Assembly: GCF_003994335.1 (NCBI RefSeq) | Contig: NZ_PNQZ01000013.1 | Location: forward strand, 62,001-126,000 | Reading direction: 5' to 3' | Origin: Asaia sp. W19 | Lineage (GTDB): Bacteria; Pseudomonadota; Alphaproteobacteria; Acetobacterales; Acetobacteraceae | DNA length: 64,000 nucleotides | In this document: piece by piece, positions 17,389 through 26,726 of the stretch | Position numbering within the stretch: position 1 is the stretch's first letter | Layout of the letters: the number at the start of each line of letters is the position of its first letter | Translations under genes and position numbers: made by a program | The notes under the pieces: model-generated | Seen by the model: the letters and a program-made list of their open reading frames with translations, nothing else | What the model was told of the DNA's origin: nothing | Database searches by the model: none

Positions 17389-18779
17389 CCCCGAAGCGCC
17401 CCGTGGTCACGGAAATGGCCCGTCAGTTCCTCGGCGAGGAGGAAGGCCATCTCAAGCGACTGCTCCGCATTGAGACGCGGATCGCAGAAGGTTTCGTAGC
17501 GCCCGGCCAGGTCAGCCTCGGTCAGGCACTGGGCGCCGCCCACGCATTCGGTCACATCCTGGCCGGTCATCTCGATATGGATGCCGCCCGGACGGAGCCC
17601 GGCCTTCTGGAAGACGGAGAAGAAACCCTTCACTTCGCCCAGAATGGAGTCAAAGGAGCGCGTCTTGACCTTGTCAGCCGTGCTGATGGTGTTGCCATGC
17701 ATCGGGTCGCACAGCCATGTGACGGTGCGACCGCTTGCCTGGACCTTGTCGAGCAGAGGCGGCAGGAAATCCCCGACCTTGCTGGCACCCATGCGCGAGA
17801 TGAGCGTGATGCGTCCTGCCTCATCCTTCGGGTTGAGGATATCGAGCAGGTTTTCCAGATCGTCCAGCGTGGTCGTCGGTCCAACCTTGATGCCGATCGG
17901 ATTGCCCACGCCGCGCAGGAACTCGACATGCGCCCCATCGGGCTGGCGTGTGCGATCGCCGATCCAGAGAAAATGGGCCGAGCAATCGTACCAGTTCTCG
18001 CTCAGGCTATCGATGCGCGTGAGTGCCTGCTCATAGGGCAGAAGCAGCGCCTCATGAGACGTATAGAACTCGGTCTCGTTGATCTGGGGGGCGCTCTGGT
18101 TGAACCCACAGGCCCCCATGAAGGAGAGCGTCTCATCGATGCGCTGGGCCAGATCCTGATAGCGCTCGGCCAGAGGCGAACGCTTGACGAAGCCCAGATT
18201 CCAGCGATGCACCTCATGCAGATTCGCATAGCCCCCCGATGCGAAGGCGCGCAGCAGGTTCATAACGCCGGCAGACTGGAAATAGCCGGTTTCCATGCGC
18301 CCTGGATCAGGCAGGCGGGCGGATTCCGTGAATTCCGGCCCGTTGATGATGTCACCGCGATAGCAGGGTAAGGTGACGCCGTCTTGCGTCTCTGTGTCGG
18401 AAGAGCGCGGCTTGGCATATTGCCCCGCCATGCGACCGATCTTGATGACCGGCACCTTGGCTCCAAAGGTGAGAACGACTGCCATCTGCAGGAGCACACG
18501 GAACGTGTCGCGCACGATATCAGCCGTGAACTCGTTGAAGCTCTCGGCACAGGCACCGCCCTGCAGCACAAAGGCCTCGCCACGCGCTGCCTTGGCAAGC
18601 TGGCTCTTGAGGCGCCGCGTCTCACCCGCAAACACCAGTGGCGGATATCGCCGCAGACGGGCTTCGACAGAGTCGAGCGCGGCTGCATCCAGATATTGGG
18701 GCGCCTGGCGGATGGGGTGCGACCGCCAGCTCGACGGCGTCCAGCCGGCGTGCGCAGCGGATTCGCGGTTCGGGTGCAT
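17385..18779 (-). CDS. aroG: 3-deoxy-7-phosphoheptulonate synthase, class II
   Basis: First enzyme of the shikimate pathway, condensing phosphoenolpyruvate and erythrose 4-phosphate. 464 residues of the plant-like class II type, recognised by the start [12 protein letters not shown], the PPLVFAGE segment, the QGGACAESF metal-site strand, [14 protein letters not shown] and [10 protein letters not shown]. The ATG has an AAAGGAAG ribosome binding site. It heads the operon continuing through pncB, the acidic protein, the DsrE-like protein, gltX and perhaps the channel. The symbol follows common use for class II enzymes. Confidence 0.94.
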   Translation of the reverse strand: MHPNRESAAHAGWTPSSWRSHPIRQAPQYLDAAALDSVEARLRRYPPLVFAGETRRLKSQLAKAARGEAFVLQGGACAESFNEFTADIVRDTFRVLLQMAVVLTFGAKVPVIKIGRMAGQYAKPRSSDTETQDGVTLPCYRGDIINGPEFTESARLPDPGRMETGYFQSAGVMNLLRAFASGGYANLHEVHRWNLGFVKRSPLAERYQDLAQRIDETLSFMGACGFNQSAPQINETEFYTSHEALLLPYEQALTRIDSLSENWYDCSAHFLWIGDRTRQPDGAHVEFLRGVGNPIGIKVGPTTTLDDLENLLDILNPKDEAGRITLISRMGASKVGDFLPPLLDKVQASGRTVTWLCDPMHGNTISTADKVKTRSFDSILGEVKGFFSVFQKAGLRPGGIHIEMTGQDVTECVGGAQCLTEADLAGRYETFCDPRLNAEQSLEMAFLLAEELTGHFRDHGALRG

Positions 18780-18840
18780 GAGAGCGTCTTCCTTTGGTTG
18801 AAAAAAGGGAACTTAGTATGGAGCCTAATAGCCCATACGC

Positions 18841-19497
18841 CTAGGGGCTATCCTGCGCCCTCACCCGGCGGAAGGTGAGATTCCATCGCAGCGCGCCGGT
18901 CAGCGGGTGCGTGCCCGGTTTGAGCGGGGCGATGCCGTGATAAAACAGCCGTGACCGGCCTCCCCAGACGACGACATCGCCGCTCAACAGGGGGATCTTG
19001 CGAACGGCGTCGGTCTTGGCCACCCCGCCAAAGAGAAACAGGGCCGGAACCCCCAGAGAAATCGAGACGATCGGACTTTCCAATGCCTCCTCGTCACGGT
19101 CCTGATGCAGCCCCATCCGCGCACCCGGTTCATAGCAATTGATCAGACAGGCTTGCGGCGTGAACCCGTCAAAACCTGCCTCTCGCGCCAGATCACGCGC
19201 GAGCCGGGACCATTCCCGGGGCAAACCGGGCCATTTCCTGCCGGTCAGAGGGTCGACGGACTCGTAACGATAGCCGCCCCTGTCCGAGTGCCAGCCCAGC
19301 TCGCCACAATTTGTCATGCGGACCGAGAACTGCCGTCCACCCGGTGTCTGCAATCGGCGAAGGGGAGAAAAAGCGGCAATTGCTTCTATCGTCTCGACCA
19401 GGTCGCGTTCCTGCTCGAGCGCCCGCCCGGGCAGGAAAACGGCATCCGGTCCCAGGGTCTCTGTCTGTCGTACCGCATTGAAGAGGTCGTCCATCAC
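18841..19497 (-). CDS. alkB: AlkB-family alkylated-DNA repair dioxygenase
   Basis: 218 residues; a 2-oxoglutarate/Fe(II) dioxygenase that removes N1-methyladenine and N3-methylcytosine lesions. The iron triad is His131 and Asp133 (LHQDRDE) and His187 (FYHGI). The 2-oxoglutarate-binding Arg-x-Asn-x-x-x-Arg motif is at 204-210 (RWNLTFR). NCYEPGARMGLHQD and the GDVVVWGG strand are as in E. coli AlkB. No ada gene is adjacent. It ends about 60 bases before the DAHP synthase gene on the same strand, with an ATAGCCC/GGGCTAT inverted repeat at its stop. Confidence 0.92.
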   Translation of the reverse strand: MMDDLFNAVRQTETLGPDAVFLPGRALEQERDLVETIEAIAAFSPLRRLQTPGGRQFSVRMTNCGELGWHSDRGGYRYESVDPLTGRKWPGLPREWSRLARDLAREAGFDGFTPQACLINCYEPGARMGLHQDRDEEALESPIVSISLGVPALFLFGGVAKTDAVRKIPLLSGDVVVWGGRSRLFYHGIAPLKPGTHPLTGALRWNLTFRRVRAQDSP

Positions 19498-19635
19498 GAT
19501 AGGCTCTTGCCGCCTCCGATCTCACGAATTACTTGGAGTCTCTGACTGCGCCAGAGATCGGGCTTATTTCCGAAATGGCAACCACCGTTCCTGTAGGCCT
19601 TGCCGAATGGGACGAAACTGCAAGGGAATGCTTCG

Positions 19636-20022
19636 ATGTCAACGCGCCGACGCGCCGCCTTACTGGCTGCCTCTCTTTTCGCCCTGCCCGCCGGAACGGC
19701 TTTCGCCCAGTTCACCGGGCAGAACGCACCCAGCGAGGCCCATGCCCCGCAGAACACGGCCAATGACACGGGCGTGGAATATCATGGCAAGGGCGAGCAT
19801 CTGACCGCAAAGGGGCGTCACTCCCTGCCGCCCGGCTATCAGGAAACACCGAGCACCGAGTTTCAGCATGGCCCCGATCCGGATCACGCCGATAATGTGC
19901 AGCGCGATGCGGTGACCGGCGCGGATCTGAGCAAGTTCGGCTCAGCCTATTCCAATAGCAGCCCTGTCCAGAGCGGTCAGCTGGGCGACGCCTCGGGTAA
20001 CGGCTGGGTTGCCCCGCGCTGA
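19636..20022 (+). CDS. Small secreted protein, function unknown
   Basis: 128 residues from the ATG at 19636, which has AAGGGAA upstream. A clean signal peptide (STRRRAALLAASLFALPAGTAFA, cut before QFTGQ) is followed by a polar, probably disordered sequence rich in His, Asn, Gly, Ser and Pro with no cysteine. I see no domain. It stands alone between alkB (divergent) and a hydrolase gene. It may be a periplasmic or surface protein of the acetic acid bacteria. Confidence 0.6.
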   Translation: MSTRRRAALLAASLFALPAGTAFAQFTGQNAPSEAHAPQNTANDTGVEYHGKGEHLTAKGRHSLPPGYQETPSTEFQHGPDPDHADNVQRDAVTGADLSKFGSAYSNSSPVQSGQLGDASGNGWVAPR

Positions 20023-20225
20023 TCACCTTATTGCGCCCCTGCCCGACATCTCTTCTCTGCCCGCTGTCACACGAGCCGACCTGAGAATGTGAGGCCAGCC
20101 CTGGTGGGTCTCACGCCCCGGTGAAAGCGCACTCCTGACCCGGGCAGGAACTCCCTGCCTCGGTCCCGGTTCTTCTTTCCGGAATCACCGCCCCCTATGA
20201 CGGGCGAACCGGAAAGGATGAGACC

Positions 20226-21056
20226 ATGCCCTCTCTCAAGCTGCGCGACGGAAATTCTCTCCATTACAAGGATATGGGTGTGGGTCGCCCCGTCCTGCTG
20301 ATCCATGGCTGGCCGCTCACCGGCGACATGTGGGAATACCAGACCCTCGCGCTGCTCGAGGCCGGTTACCGGGTCATCACCTATGACCGTCGTGGCTTCG
20401 GTCAATCGAGTCATCCCTTTGGCGGCTATGATTACGACACCCTCACCGCCGATCTGGCCGAGTTGATCGAAAGCCTCGACCTGACAGACCTCACGCTTGT
20501 CGGGTTCTCCATGGGGGGTGGCGAGGTCGCACGCTATCTGAGCCGGTACGGCACGACGCGTCTCGCAGGCGTCGCCCTGGTTGCCTCGGTCGTGCCCTAT
20601 CTTCTTCAGGACAGCAGCAATCCCGACGGCGTCCCTGTCGATGTCTTCGCGGATTTCAAGGCCCAGATACGGCGTGACCGCTTCGCCTTCCTGGCTGAGT
20701 TCCTCAAGAGCTTCTACGGCGTGAGCATGATCCGCAAGCCGGTCAGCCAGGCGCTGATCGACTGGAGCTTCACGCTGGGTATCATGGCAAGCCCGAACGC
20801 CACGCTGGATTGTATCGACAGCTTCAGCCGCACCGATTTCCGCCCCGATCTGGCGGCTTTCACCGTGCCTACGCTCGTCGTGCATGGCACGGGCGACAAG
20901 ACCGTGCCCTATGAACTGACGGGCAAGCGCGTGAAGGATCTCGTGCCCCATGCGCGCTATGTGGAGTATGATAGCGCCCCTCATGGCCTTTTCGCGACCG
21001 ATGCCGAGGCGCTCAATCGCGATCTTCTGGCTTTCCTGTCCAGCACGGCACTCTGA
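20226..21056 (+). CDS. Alpha/beta hydrolase, non-haem haloperoxidase-like
   Basis: 276 residues. The nucleophile elbow is GFSMGG with Ser95; the oxyanion region is HGWPLTG; the acid is the Asp of HGTGDKTVP and the histidine is in SAPHGLF near the end. RRGFGQS and the overall length match the cofactor-free chloroperoxidase/esterase subgroup. Natural substrate unknown, likely an ester or peracid. The ATG has an AAAGGATG ribosome binding site. A strong hairpin follows at 21066-21093. No signal peptide, so it is cytoplasmic. Confidence 0.85.
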   Translation: MPSLKLRDGNSLHYKDMGVGRPVLLIHGWPLTGDMWEYQTLALLEAGYRVITYDRRGFGQSSHPFGGYDYDTLTADLAELIESLDLTDLTLVGFSMGGGEVARYLSRYGTTRLAGVALVASVVPYLLQDSSNPDGVPVDVFADFKAQIRRDRFAFLAEFLKSFYGVSMIRKPVSQALIDWSFTLGIMASPNATLDCIDSFSRTDFRPDLAAFTVPTLVVHGTGDKTVPYELTGKRVKDLVPHARYVEYDSAPHGLFATDAEALNRDLLAFLSSTAL

Positions 21057-21065
21057 TACGCGTTC

Positions 21066-21093
21066 CACCCGGGTAATCTTCGTTACCCGGGTG
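21066..21093 (+). terminator. Hairpin downstream of the alpha/beta hydrolase
   Basis: Perfect 11-bp stem (21066-21076 with 21083-21093) and a TCTTCG loop, ten bases after the stop codon. No U-tract follows, so it may act as a weak terminator or 3' stabiliser. Confidence 0.55.
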
Positions 21094-21275
21094 ATGGGCC
21101 TGTCACGCGCCGCTTCATGGGCCATGCCATGGCCAAACAAGCGGCGACACTAAGCGAGCACTCTGCGGATGCCATGCCGCGACGAGGCTCGGGTCACTCC
21201 GTCCTTCCGGCAATATCATCGAAGCGTCACCTTACCACGCGCGCTCACGGTCTATCCTGCCTCATTCGTTCATGG

Positions 21276-22331
21276 ATGCACGGAAGGACCGTCTTGTTGT
21301 TCTACCCGAGAGGCGTGTTTGCAGGGCTGATCGCAATTTCATTGCTGTGCCCCTGCACGGTTTATGGTTGGGGCGAACGGGCGCATGGCGTCATCAATCG
21401 CGCGGCCATAGATGCACTCCCCGATGACGGTCCCGTCTATCTGAAGGCGCAAGAGGCGCTGATCGCGCGATCGGCCACCTTGCCCGATACTTGGCGGGCC
21501 GAAAGCGAGGCCTTTTCCAAAATGGAAGAAGACCCCAACCACGGATGGTTTCGCGAACAATTCGCCTTCATAACCACTATCCCGCGCTCGCGTATCGCTT
21601 TCCTTCTGTCGCTTTATCGCGAGCATGAGCGCCTTGCCCGGAGCGACCCGGGCACGGCACAACGCATGAACATACGCTGGACCGGCACTCTGCCTTATGC
21701 GGTATTGGAGGGATATGGCCGTCTGGTCGCCGATATGCGGCTCATACGGGCGTTGCGTCTGAAGGGCGTGGACACCACGCCGTTCGAGACCGATACGGCG
21801 TTTCTGGTGGCCTGGATGGGGCATTACATTGCCGATGGCTCCCAGCCCCTGCATGTCACCGTTCATCATGATGGCTGGGTCGGGCCGAACCCGGCGCATT
21901 ATACCCGCGATCCGGCTGTTCATGGCCGCTTCGAGACCGATTACGTCAACCTGATCGGCCTCTCGGAAAGCGATATTGTCCCGTATCTGGCGCCGGTCGC
22001 GCATCAGCACAGCGATGTCTTTACTGCCGTGCTTGCCTATCTCGACCGGTCGCATCGGGATGTCGAAACCGTTTACCGTCTGGACCGGGACGGCGCATTG
22101 CACGACGCCGGCAATCGGGAGGCCCGGAGCCTCGTCTATGAGCGTTGCGCCGCGGCATCGGCGATGCTGCGCGATCTGGTGACCCGCGCCTGGAAAGAGA
22201 GCGGCCTCTCCCCCCTTCCGCCAACCCATCCTGACGATCCGGACAACCCTGGCTACGACCCCGCCACCGGCTCGGCTCCGGCGCCTCTGTCGAGAAAACT
22301 GCCCGAACCCGTGCGCCACGCGGTTCCCTAG
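21276..22331 (+). CDS. Secreted S1/P1-type nuclease
   Basis: About 345-351 residues. The ATG at 21276 lacks a clear ribosome binding site; a TTG at 21294 with GGAAGG six bases upstream is an attractive alternative. Either gives a signal peptide ending at TVYG, so the mature protein would begin with Trp (WGERAH), the residue that ligates zinc through its N-terminus in this family. Other zinc-site residues appear in order: His of RAHG, His of NHGW, HYIAD with a later His (QPLH) and HGRFETD. It should cleave single-stranded nucleic acid, perhaps for phosphate or nucleotide scavenging. It stands alone and is convergent with gor. Confidence 0.85.
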   Translation: MHGRTVLLFYPRGVFAGLIAISLLCPCTVYGWGERAHGVINRAAIDALPDDGPVYLKAQEALIARSATLPDTWRAESEAFSKMEEDPNHGWFREQFAFITTIPRSRIAFLLSLYREHERLARSDPGTAQRMNIRWTGTLPYAVLEGYGRLVADMRLIRALRLKGVDTTPFETDTAFLVAWMGHYIADGSQPLHVTVHHDGWVGPNPAHYTRDPAVHGRFETDYVNLIGLSESDIVPYLAPVAHQHSDVFTAVLAYLDRSHRDVETVYRLDRDGALHDAGNREARSLVYERCAAASAMLRDLVTRAWKESGLSPLPPTHPDDPDNPGYDPATGSAPAPLSRKLPEPVRHAVP

Positions 22332-22369
22332 CCTCAGCCGGTAACTCGAGGCACGAAACGAAAGAGGCC

Positions 22370-22403
22370 CCAACCCGACGATGCGCGCGTTTGGCCGGGT
22401 TGG
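22370..22403. terminator. Inverted repeat between convergent nuclease and gor genes
   Basis: Eight-base arms 22370-22377 and 22396-22403 flank an 18-base loop. It lies between two convergent stop codons, so it may terminate both, but the loop is long and there is no U-run. Confidence 0.4.
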
Positions 22404-22422
22404 AAACGGTTCGGAAGGCGGT

Positions 22423-23817
22423 TCAGGAGCGGAGCGTGCGCTCGCGTTGACGCGTGGGCGTGCGCATGGTGACAAATTCTTCCGCTGTGGTCGGGTGAAT
22501 GCCGATCGTGCGGTCGAAATCGATTTTCTTGAGCCCGGCCGTGACCGCAATGGCGATGCCCTGCATCATCTCTGCCGCCGCATCGCCCATCATATGCGCG
22601 CCCACCACTTTCTGGCTTTCACGCTCGACGATCAGCTTCATGAACGCCTTGCGATCCCGCCCGATCAGGGTCTGACGCAAAGGACGAAACGCGGCAGTGA
22701 ACACCTCGATATCTGCCTCCCCCACGGCCTCTTCTTCCGTCAAGCCGACACTGGCGAGGGTCTCCGAGAAGAACACGGCCTTGGGTGTCGTCTCGAATGA
22801 CCAGCTTCTGGCCTGACCGGCATACAGGGTCTCGGCCAGGATATGCCCTTCCGCAATCGCGACGGGGGTGAGGTTGATCCGGTCCGTCACATCACCAATC
22901 GCGAAGATATTGGCGATATTGGTCGCCGATCGCTCATCGACTGCAACGGCGCCATTCTTGAGCGTCACGCCGACGGCTTCCAGCCCGAGCCCATCGATAT
23001 TGGGCTTGCGTCCGGTGGCAAAGAAAACAAGTCCGGTCTCGATGCTCTCGCCATTGCCGAGGGTGACACGATAACTGGACTCACCTAGTTTTTCGATCCG
23101 CTCCGGGCTCTGACCCGCATGGACCGTGATGCCATGATGCGGCAGCGCCTCATGCAGTTTCTCACGTAATTCCTGATCGAAACCGCGCAAAGGCAGGTCC
23201 TGACGGAAGACGAGATCGACCTGTGACCCCAGTCCGGCGAAAATCCCGGCGAACTCGACCCCGATATAGCCGCCGCCGATAATGCAGATACGCTCCGGGC
23301 GCGCTTTCAGGTGGAAGGCCTGATCGGATATGATGGCGTGTTCCGCGCCCTCGATGGGGGGGCGCGTGGGGCGTCCGCCCGTGGCAATCACGATGCGCTT
23401 GGCGGTGACCCGCCTCGGCTCCGCCTGCTCGTCCAGCGGTCCCGGGCCGATCTCGATGGTGTTGGCGTCGATAAGCTTGGCCCGCCCGATAAAAAGCTCG
23501 ACCCCTGCCTTGCCCAGCATGGATTTGTAGATCCCGTCGAGCCGCTCGATTTCCTTGTCCTTGGCGGCGATCAGTTTCTGCCAGTCATGCGCGCCGGTCT
23601 TGATGTCCCAGCCATAGGCGCGGGCGTCTTCTGCAGCTTCGGCACCCTCCGAGGCATAGACCATGAGCTTCTTGGGCACACAGCCCAGATTGACGCAGGT
23701 GCCACCCCAATGTCGGCTTTCGGCAATGGCGACCTTGGCCCCGTTCTGCGCGGCGATACGCGCAAAGCGGACACCGCCCGATCCGGCGCCAATCACGAAA
23801 ACATCGAAATCCGGCAT
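22423..23817 (-). CDS. gor: Glutathione-disulfide reductase
   Basis: 464 residues from the ATG at 23817, which follows a GGGGGAGGGG ribosome binding site. FAD-binding GAGSGG lies at 10-15; the redox disulfide is Cys41-Cys46 in TCVNLGCVPKK; the NADPH-binding fold begins with IIGGGYIGVEFAG; the second FAD motif is IFAIGDVTD. The catalytic His is in HPTTAEEF near the C-terminus. It reduces GSSG with NADPH, keeping the glutathione pool that GloB also needs. It follows fpr on the same strand, separated by a terminator-like hairpin. Confidence 0.93.
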   Translation of the reverse strand: MPDFDVFVIGAGSGGVRFARIAAQNGAKVAIAESRHWGGTCVNLGCVPKKLMVYASEGAEAAEDARAYGWDIKTGAHDWQKLIAAKDKEIERLDGIYKSMLGKAGVELFIGRAKLIDANTIEIGPGPLDEQAEPRRVTAKRIVIATGGRPTRPPIEGAEHAIISDQAFHLKARPERICIIGGGYIGVEFAGIFAGLGSQVDLVFRQDLPLRGFDQELREKLHEALPHHGITVHAGQSPERIEKLGESSYRVTLGNGESIETGLVFFATGRKPNIDGLGLEAVGVTLKNGAVAVDERSATNIANIFAIGDVTDRINLTPVAIAEGHILAETLYAGQARSWSFETTPKAVFFSETLASVGLTEEEAVGEADIEVFTAAFRPLRQTLIGRDRKAFMKLIVERESQKVVGAHMMGDAAAEMMQGIAIAVTAGLKKIDFDRTIGIHPTTAEEFVTMRTPTRQRERTLRS

Positions 23818-23840
23818 GAAGCCCCTCCCCCAAATGAAAC

Positions 23841-23864
23841 GCGGCCGGGAAACCTCCCGGCCGC
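23841..23864 (-). terminator. Strong hairpin between fpr and gor
   Basis: Perfect ten-base-pair GC-rich stem (23841-23850 with 23855-23864) with a four-base loop, located after the fpr stop and just ahead of the gor ribosome binding site on the minus strand. It suggests that the two genes are at least partly uncoupled. A second short hairpin lies around 23898-23912. Confidence 0.55.
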
Positions 23865-23918
23865 GCATGGCATAATCAGTATTCTGTCTTGCGCCCGTTC
23901 AGAACGGGACGAGAGGGC

Positions 23919-24803
23919 TCAACGTTCCGCAAAGGCCTTCTCGACGACATAGGAACCCTGGTTGCTCATATTGCCTTCGTCAAAGCCCATGGAAAGAAGG
24001 AGCTTTTCGGTATCGGCCAGCATCTCGGGCGACCCGCAGATCATGACGCGGTCATGCTCGGGGTCCAGCTTGGGAAGGCCCAGATCCTCGAAGATCTTGC
24101 CGTTCTCGATCAACGTGGTGATACGATCGGTCACCGGGAAGTCTTCACGCGTAACAGCCGGATAATAGCGGAGCTGCTTGGACACGAATTCGCCCAGGAA
24201 TTCGTGGTTCGGCAGATCGTGGCGGATATGGTTCATATAAGCCAGCTCGCCAGAGACGCGCACGGTATGGCTCAGCACCACATTCTCGTAACGCTCATAG
24301 CATTCCGGATCTTCGATCAGGCTCATGAAGGGTGCAAGGCCCGTGCCCGTTGACAGGAAATAGAGATTGCGGCCCGGGCGCAGATTATCGAGCAACAGCG
24401 TGCCCACCGGCTTGCGACCGACGAGCACGGTATCGCCCACCTTCACATGGCGCAGGCGCGAGGTCAGCGGACCGTCTTCCACCGCGATGGAGAGGAATTC
24501 GAGCTCTTCCTCGTAATTGGCTGAGGCAATGGAATAGGCGCGCAGCAGCGGCTTGCCCTCAACCTCAATGCCGATCATCGTGAACTGACCGTTTTCGAAG
24601 CGCAGTCCAGGGTCGCGGGTGCAGGTGAAGGTGAACAGACGATCGGTCCAGTGATGGACGCTCAGAACCTCGCAGGCCTGAAGATGCCCATATTCCTTGC
24701 TGGGCGGTGCCAGACGATACTGGCCGGGATGGCCCTCGAGAGGAAGGAGCCCCGAAAGCGGCTCGGCAATAATGGGCATCGGCAGGGAGACAGGCGCGTT
24801 CAT
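23919..24803 (-). CDS. fpr: Ferredoxin--NADP(+) reductase
   Basis: About 294 residues from the ATG at 24803; an upstream start would add a non-conserved proline-rich segment. The FAD site is RAYSIAS; the NADP fold shows GTGLAPFMSL and MICGSPEM, and the protein ends in the FVVEKAFAER-like tail common in bacterial type FNRs (here YVVEKAFAER). It exchanges electrons between NADPH and ferredoxin or flavodoxin, supporting Fe-S and oxidative stress functions. It stands ahead of glutathione reductase, another NADPH-linked redox enzyme. Confidence 0.92.
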   Translation of the reverse strand: MNAPVSLPMPIIAEPLSGLLPLEGHPGQYRLAPPSKEYGHLQACEVLSVHHWTDRLFTFTCTRDPGLRFENGQFTMIGIEVEGKPLLRAYSIASANYEEELEFLSIAVEDGPLTSRLRHVKVGDTVLVGRKPVGTLLLDNLRPGRNLYFLSTGTGLAPFMSLIEDPECYERYENVVLSHTVRVSGELAYMNHIRHDLPNHEFLGEFVSKQLRYYPAVTREDFPVTDRITTLIENGKIFEDLGLPKLDPEHDRVMICGSPEMLADTEKLLLSMGFDEGNMSNQGSYVVEKAFAER

Positions 24804-24919
24804 CGGCACTCTTTCGCAGGGAGCAGGGGGCGGGCGGTCTGACACCGCCCAAAGTGGCGAAATTTCTAGAGCATCCTTCCGCCGTTTGAAAACCCCACAG
24901 CTTCGTCTGTTTTAAATTA

Positions 24920-26608
24920 TTACGACGATTTTGGATGCGTCCTTGCGATAAACTGCGACACGTTATCGTGCATTTCCTTCAGCGCAGGCAGATGGGCGTA
25001 GACCATATGACCAGATGCATATTGCTTGATCTCGACATTCTTCGAGAGCGCGCGCGGGATTGGGAGGTGGCGCATCTCGTACACGCCCTCGAAATAGGGG
25101 GTACCGAGATCATAATAGCCCTGGTTCAGCATGACCTGAAGTGACGGGTTGGTCTTCATGGCCATGGCGAGGTCCGGCAGCACATTCGGCTCCCCCCGCG
25201 CCGCGCCGCGCTGGTCGGGCTGCTTGTGGGTGAAGCTCCATTTTCCGATGCTATGGGCACTCACGCGATATTCCATGTAGCCATCGCCAAAGGACGGATC
25301 GGCCCCGTAATGCAGCGTCTTGCGCGCGTAGTCATTGAACGCTGCGACATAAGCGGACTCCATCGCCGCAGATTGCGGATCATAGGCGGGCCGCTGGGCC
25401 AGCGGGTCCAGGCTCGGTCCCGAGAAGCGGCTGTCGAGGCGACCCGTATCCCGCCCCTCCTCACCCAGCAGCGTCTTGGCGAATTCGCCCCCGTTCACGC
25501 GCAGATCAGCCTTGATCAGGTAATCGACCGGCAGACCGGTATAGCGATGCAGCTTTTCGGCCGTGGCCTTGAGTTTTTCATCGCTGATCCCGGTGCCGTC
25601 CTGCAGGGCGGAGGTGTAGTCGGTCAGGGCAAAATGCTCGACCTCGGCAAGGAAGGTTTTCAGATCGGCAGGCTGATCAGGCAGCTTGTGATGATACCAG
25701 GCCGTCGCGGCAAAGCTCGGCAGGCCCAGCACATAAGGCTGATCGTTGCTCGGATTGCTCTGGGCGCGATCGATGGAATTCCCGTAATTCAGGATCTGCG
25801 ACAGCAGAATCACGCCATTGAGGTCGATCCCCTTCTCCGACGCCAGCGCATTGGCGACGATGGCCGAGCGTGTGGTGCCATAGCTCTCGCCGAAGAGATA
25901 TTTGGGCGAGTTGTAGCGCCCGTGACGGGCCAGAAACTGGGCAATGAAATCGGTAAAGGCCGCGGCATCGGGATCGGTGCCGTAGAAGGCCTTGTCCCGA
26001 TCCTTGCCGACCACGCGACCAAAGCCTGTTCCCGGGGCGTCGATAAAGACGAGATCGGTCGAGTCCAGCAGGGAATCGTCGTTATCCACCAGCTTGTACG
26101 GCGCGGCGGGGGTATGCACGTCGTCCGAGGTCACGACGCGCTTGGGACCGAGTGCGCCCATATGCAGCCAGACGGTGGAGGAGCCGGGGCCGCCATTATA
26201 GATGAAGGTGATGGGCCGGTTTTCGGGATGCGCACCCTTCTTGAGATAGGCGACGTAGAAAATGGAGGCGACAGCCTGCGGGACCTTGGGATCGGGATTG
26301 GCGTCATCCCAGCCTTCAGGATGAACGATCAGCGTACCGGATTCTGCCTGATACGGTATGACCTGACCGCGAATGGTGGCGCTGCCATCGCTCAGAACAT
26401 GCTGCGGCTTCATCAGATAGGCGGGGCCGTGCACCTCACCCGGGCCACCCATGGGACCACCTATAGGCCCGCCATCAGGGCCAGCACCGGGTGGAGGTGG
26501 CGGCCCCATATGCGGCGGCGGCATATCAGGCGCTGCGAGCGCCGTACTGCCCATCAGCGTTGCAGAAGCCAGAATGGCGGAAAGTCGTGAAGCTTTCTTG
26601 AACCGCAC
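24920..26608 (-). CDS. Secreted serine carboxypeptidase-like peptidase (S10)
   Basis: 562 residues with a signal peptide (cleavage near residue 25) and then a Pro/Gly-rich spacer (residues 27-58) of repeated P, G and M. The S10 domain shows the oxyanion strand NGGPGSS at 138-144, nucleophile Ser242 in GESYG, and a C-terminal YASGHMVY with the catalytic His. The acid Asp probably precedes it. It should act in the periplasm or outside the cell on peptides or small acyl substrates. Divergent from the helicase gene across about 120 bases. Confidence 0.88.
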   Translation of the reverse strand: MRFKKASRLSAILASATLMGSTALAAPDMPPPHMGPPPPPGAGPDGGPIGGPMGGPGEVHGPAYLMKPQHVLSDGSATIRGQVIPYQAESGTLIVHPEGWDDANPDPKVPQAVASIFYVAYLKKGAHPENRPITFIYNGGPGSSTVWLHMGALGPKRVVTSDDVHTPAAPYKLVDNDDSLLDSTDLVFIDAPGTGFGRVVGKDRDKAFYGTDPDAAAFTDFIAQFLARHGRYNSPKYLFGESYGTTRSAIVANALASEKGIDLNGVILLSQILNYGNSIDRAQSNPSNDQPYVLGLPSFAATAWYHHKLPDQPADLKTFLAEVEHFALTDYTSALQDGTGISDEKLKATAEKLHRYTGLPVDYLIKADLRVNGGEFAKTLLGEEGRDTGRLDSRFSGPSLDPLAQRPAYDPQSAAMESAYVAAFNDYARKTLHYGADPSFGDGYMEYRVSAHSIGKWSFTHKQPDQRGAARGEPNVLPDLAMAMKTNPSLQVMLNQGYYDLGTPYFEGVYEMRHLPIPRALSKNVEIKQYASGHMVYAHLPALKEMHDNVSQFIARTHPKSS

Positions 26609-26726
26609 CAGGGTCTCCTCGTGTCGTAACCGTGAGTTTCGTTCCGGTTGCGTATAGGAGGGCGAAAGTGGGGATGTCGCAAGTCTCCCGTTGCAGCGAA
26701 ACGTGTCCTATCGCACAAACGTATCT

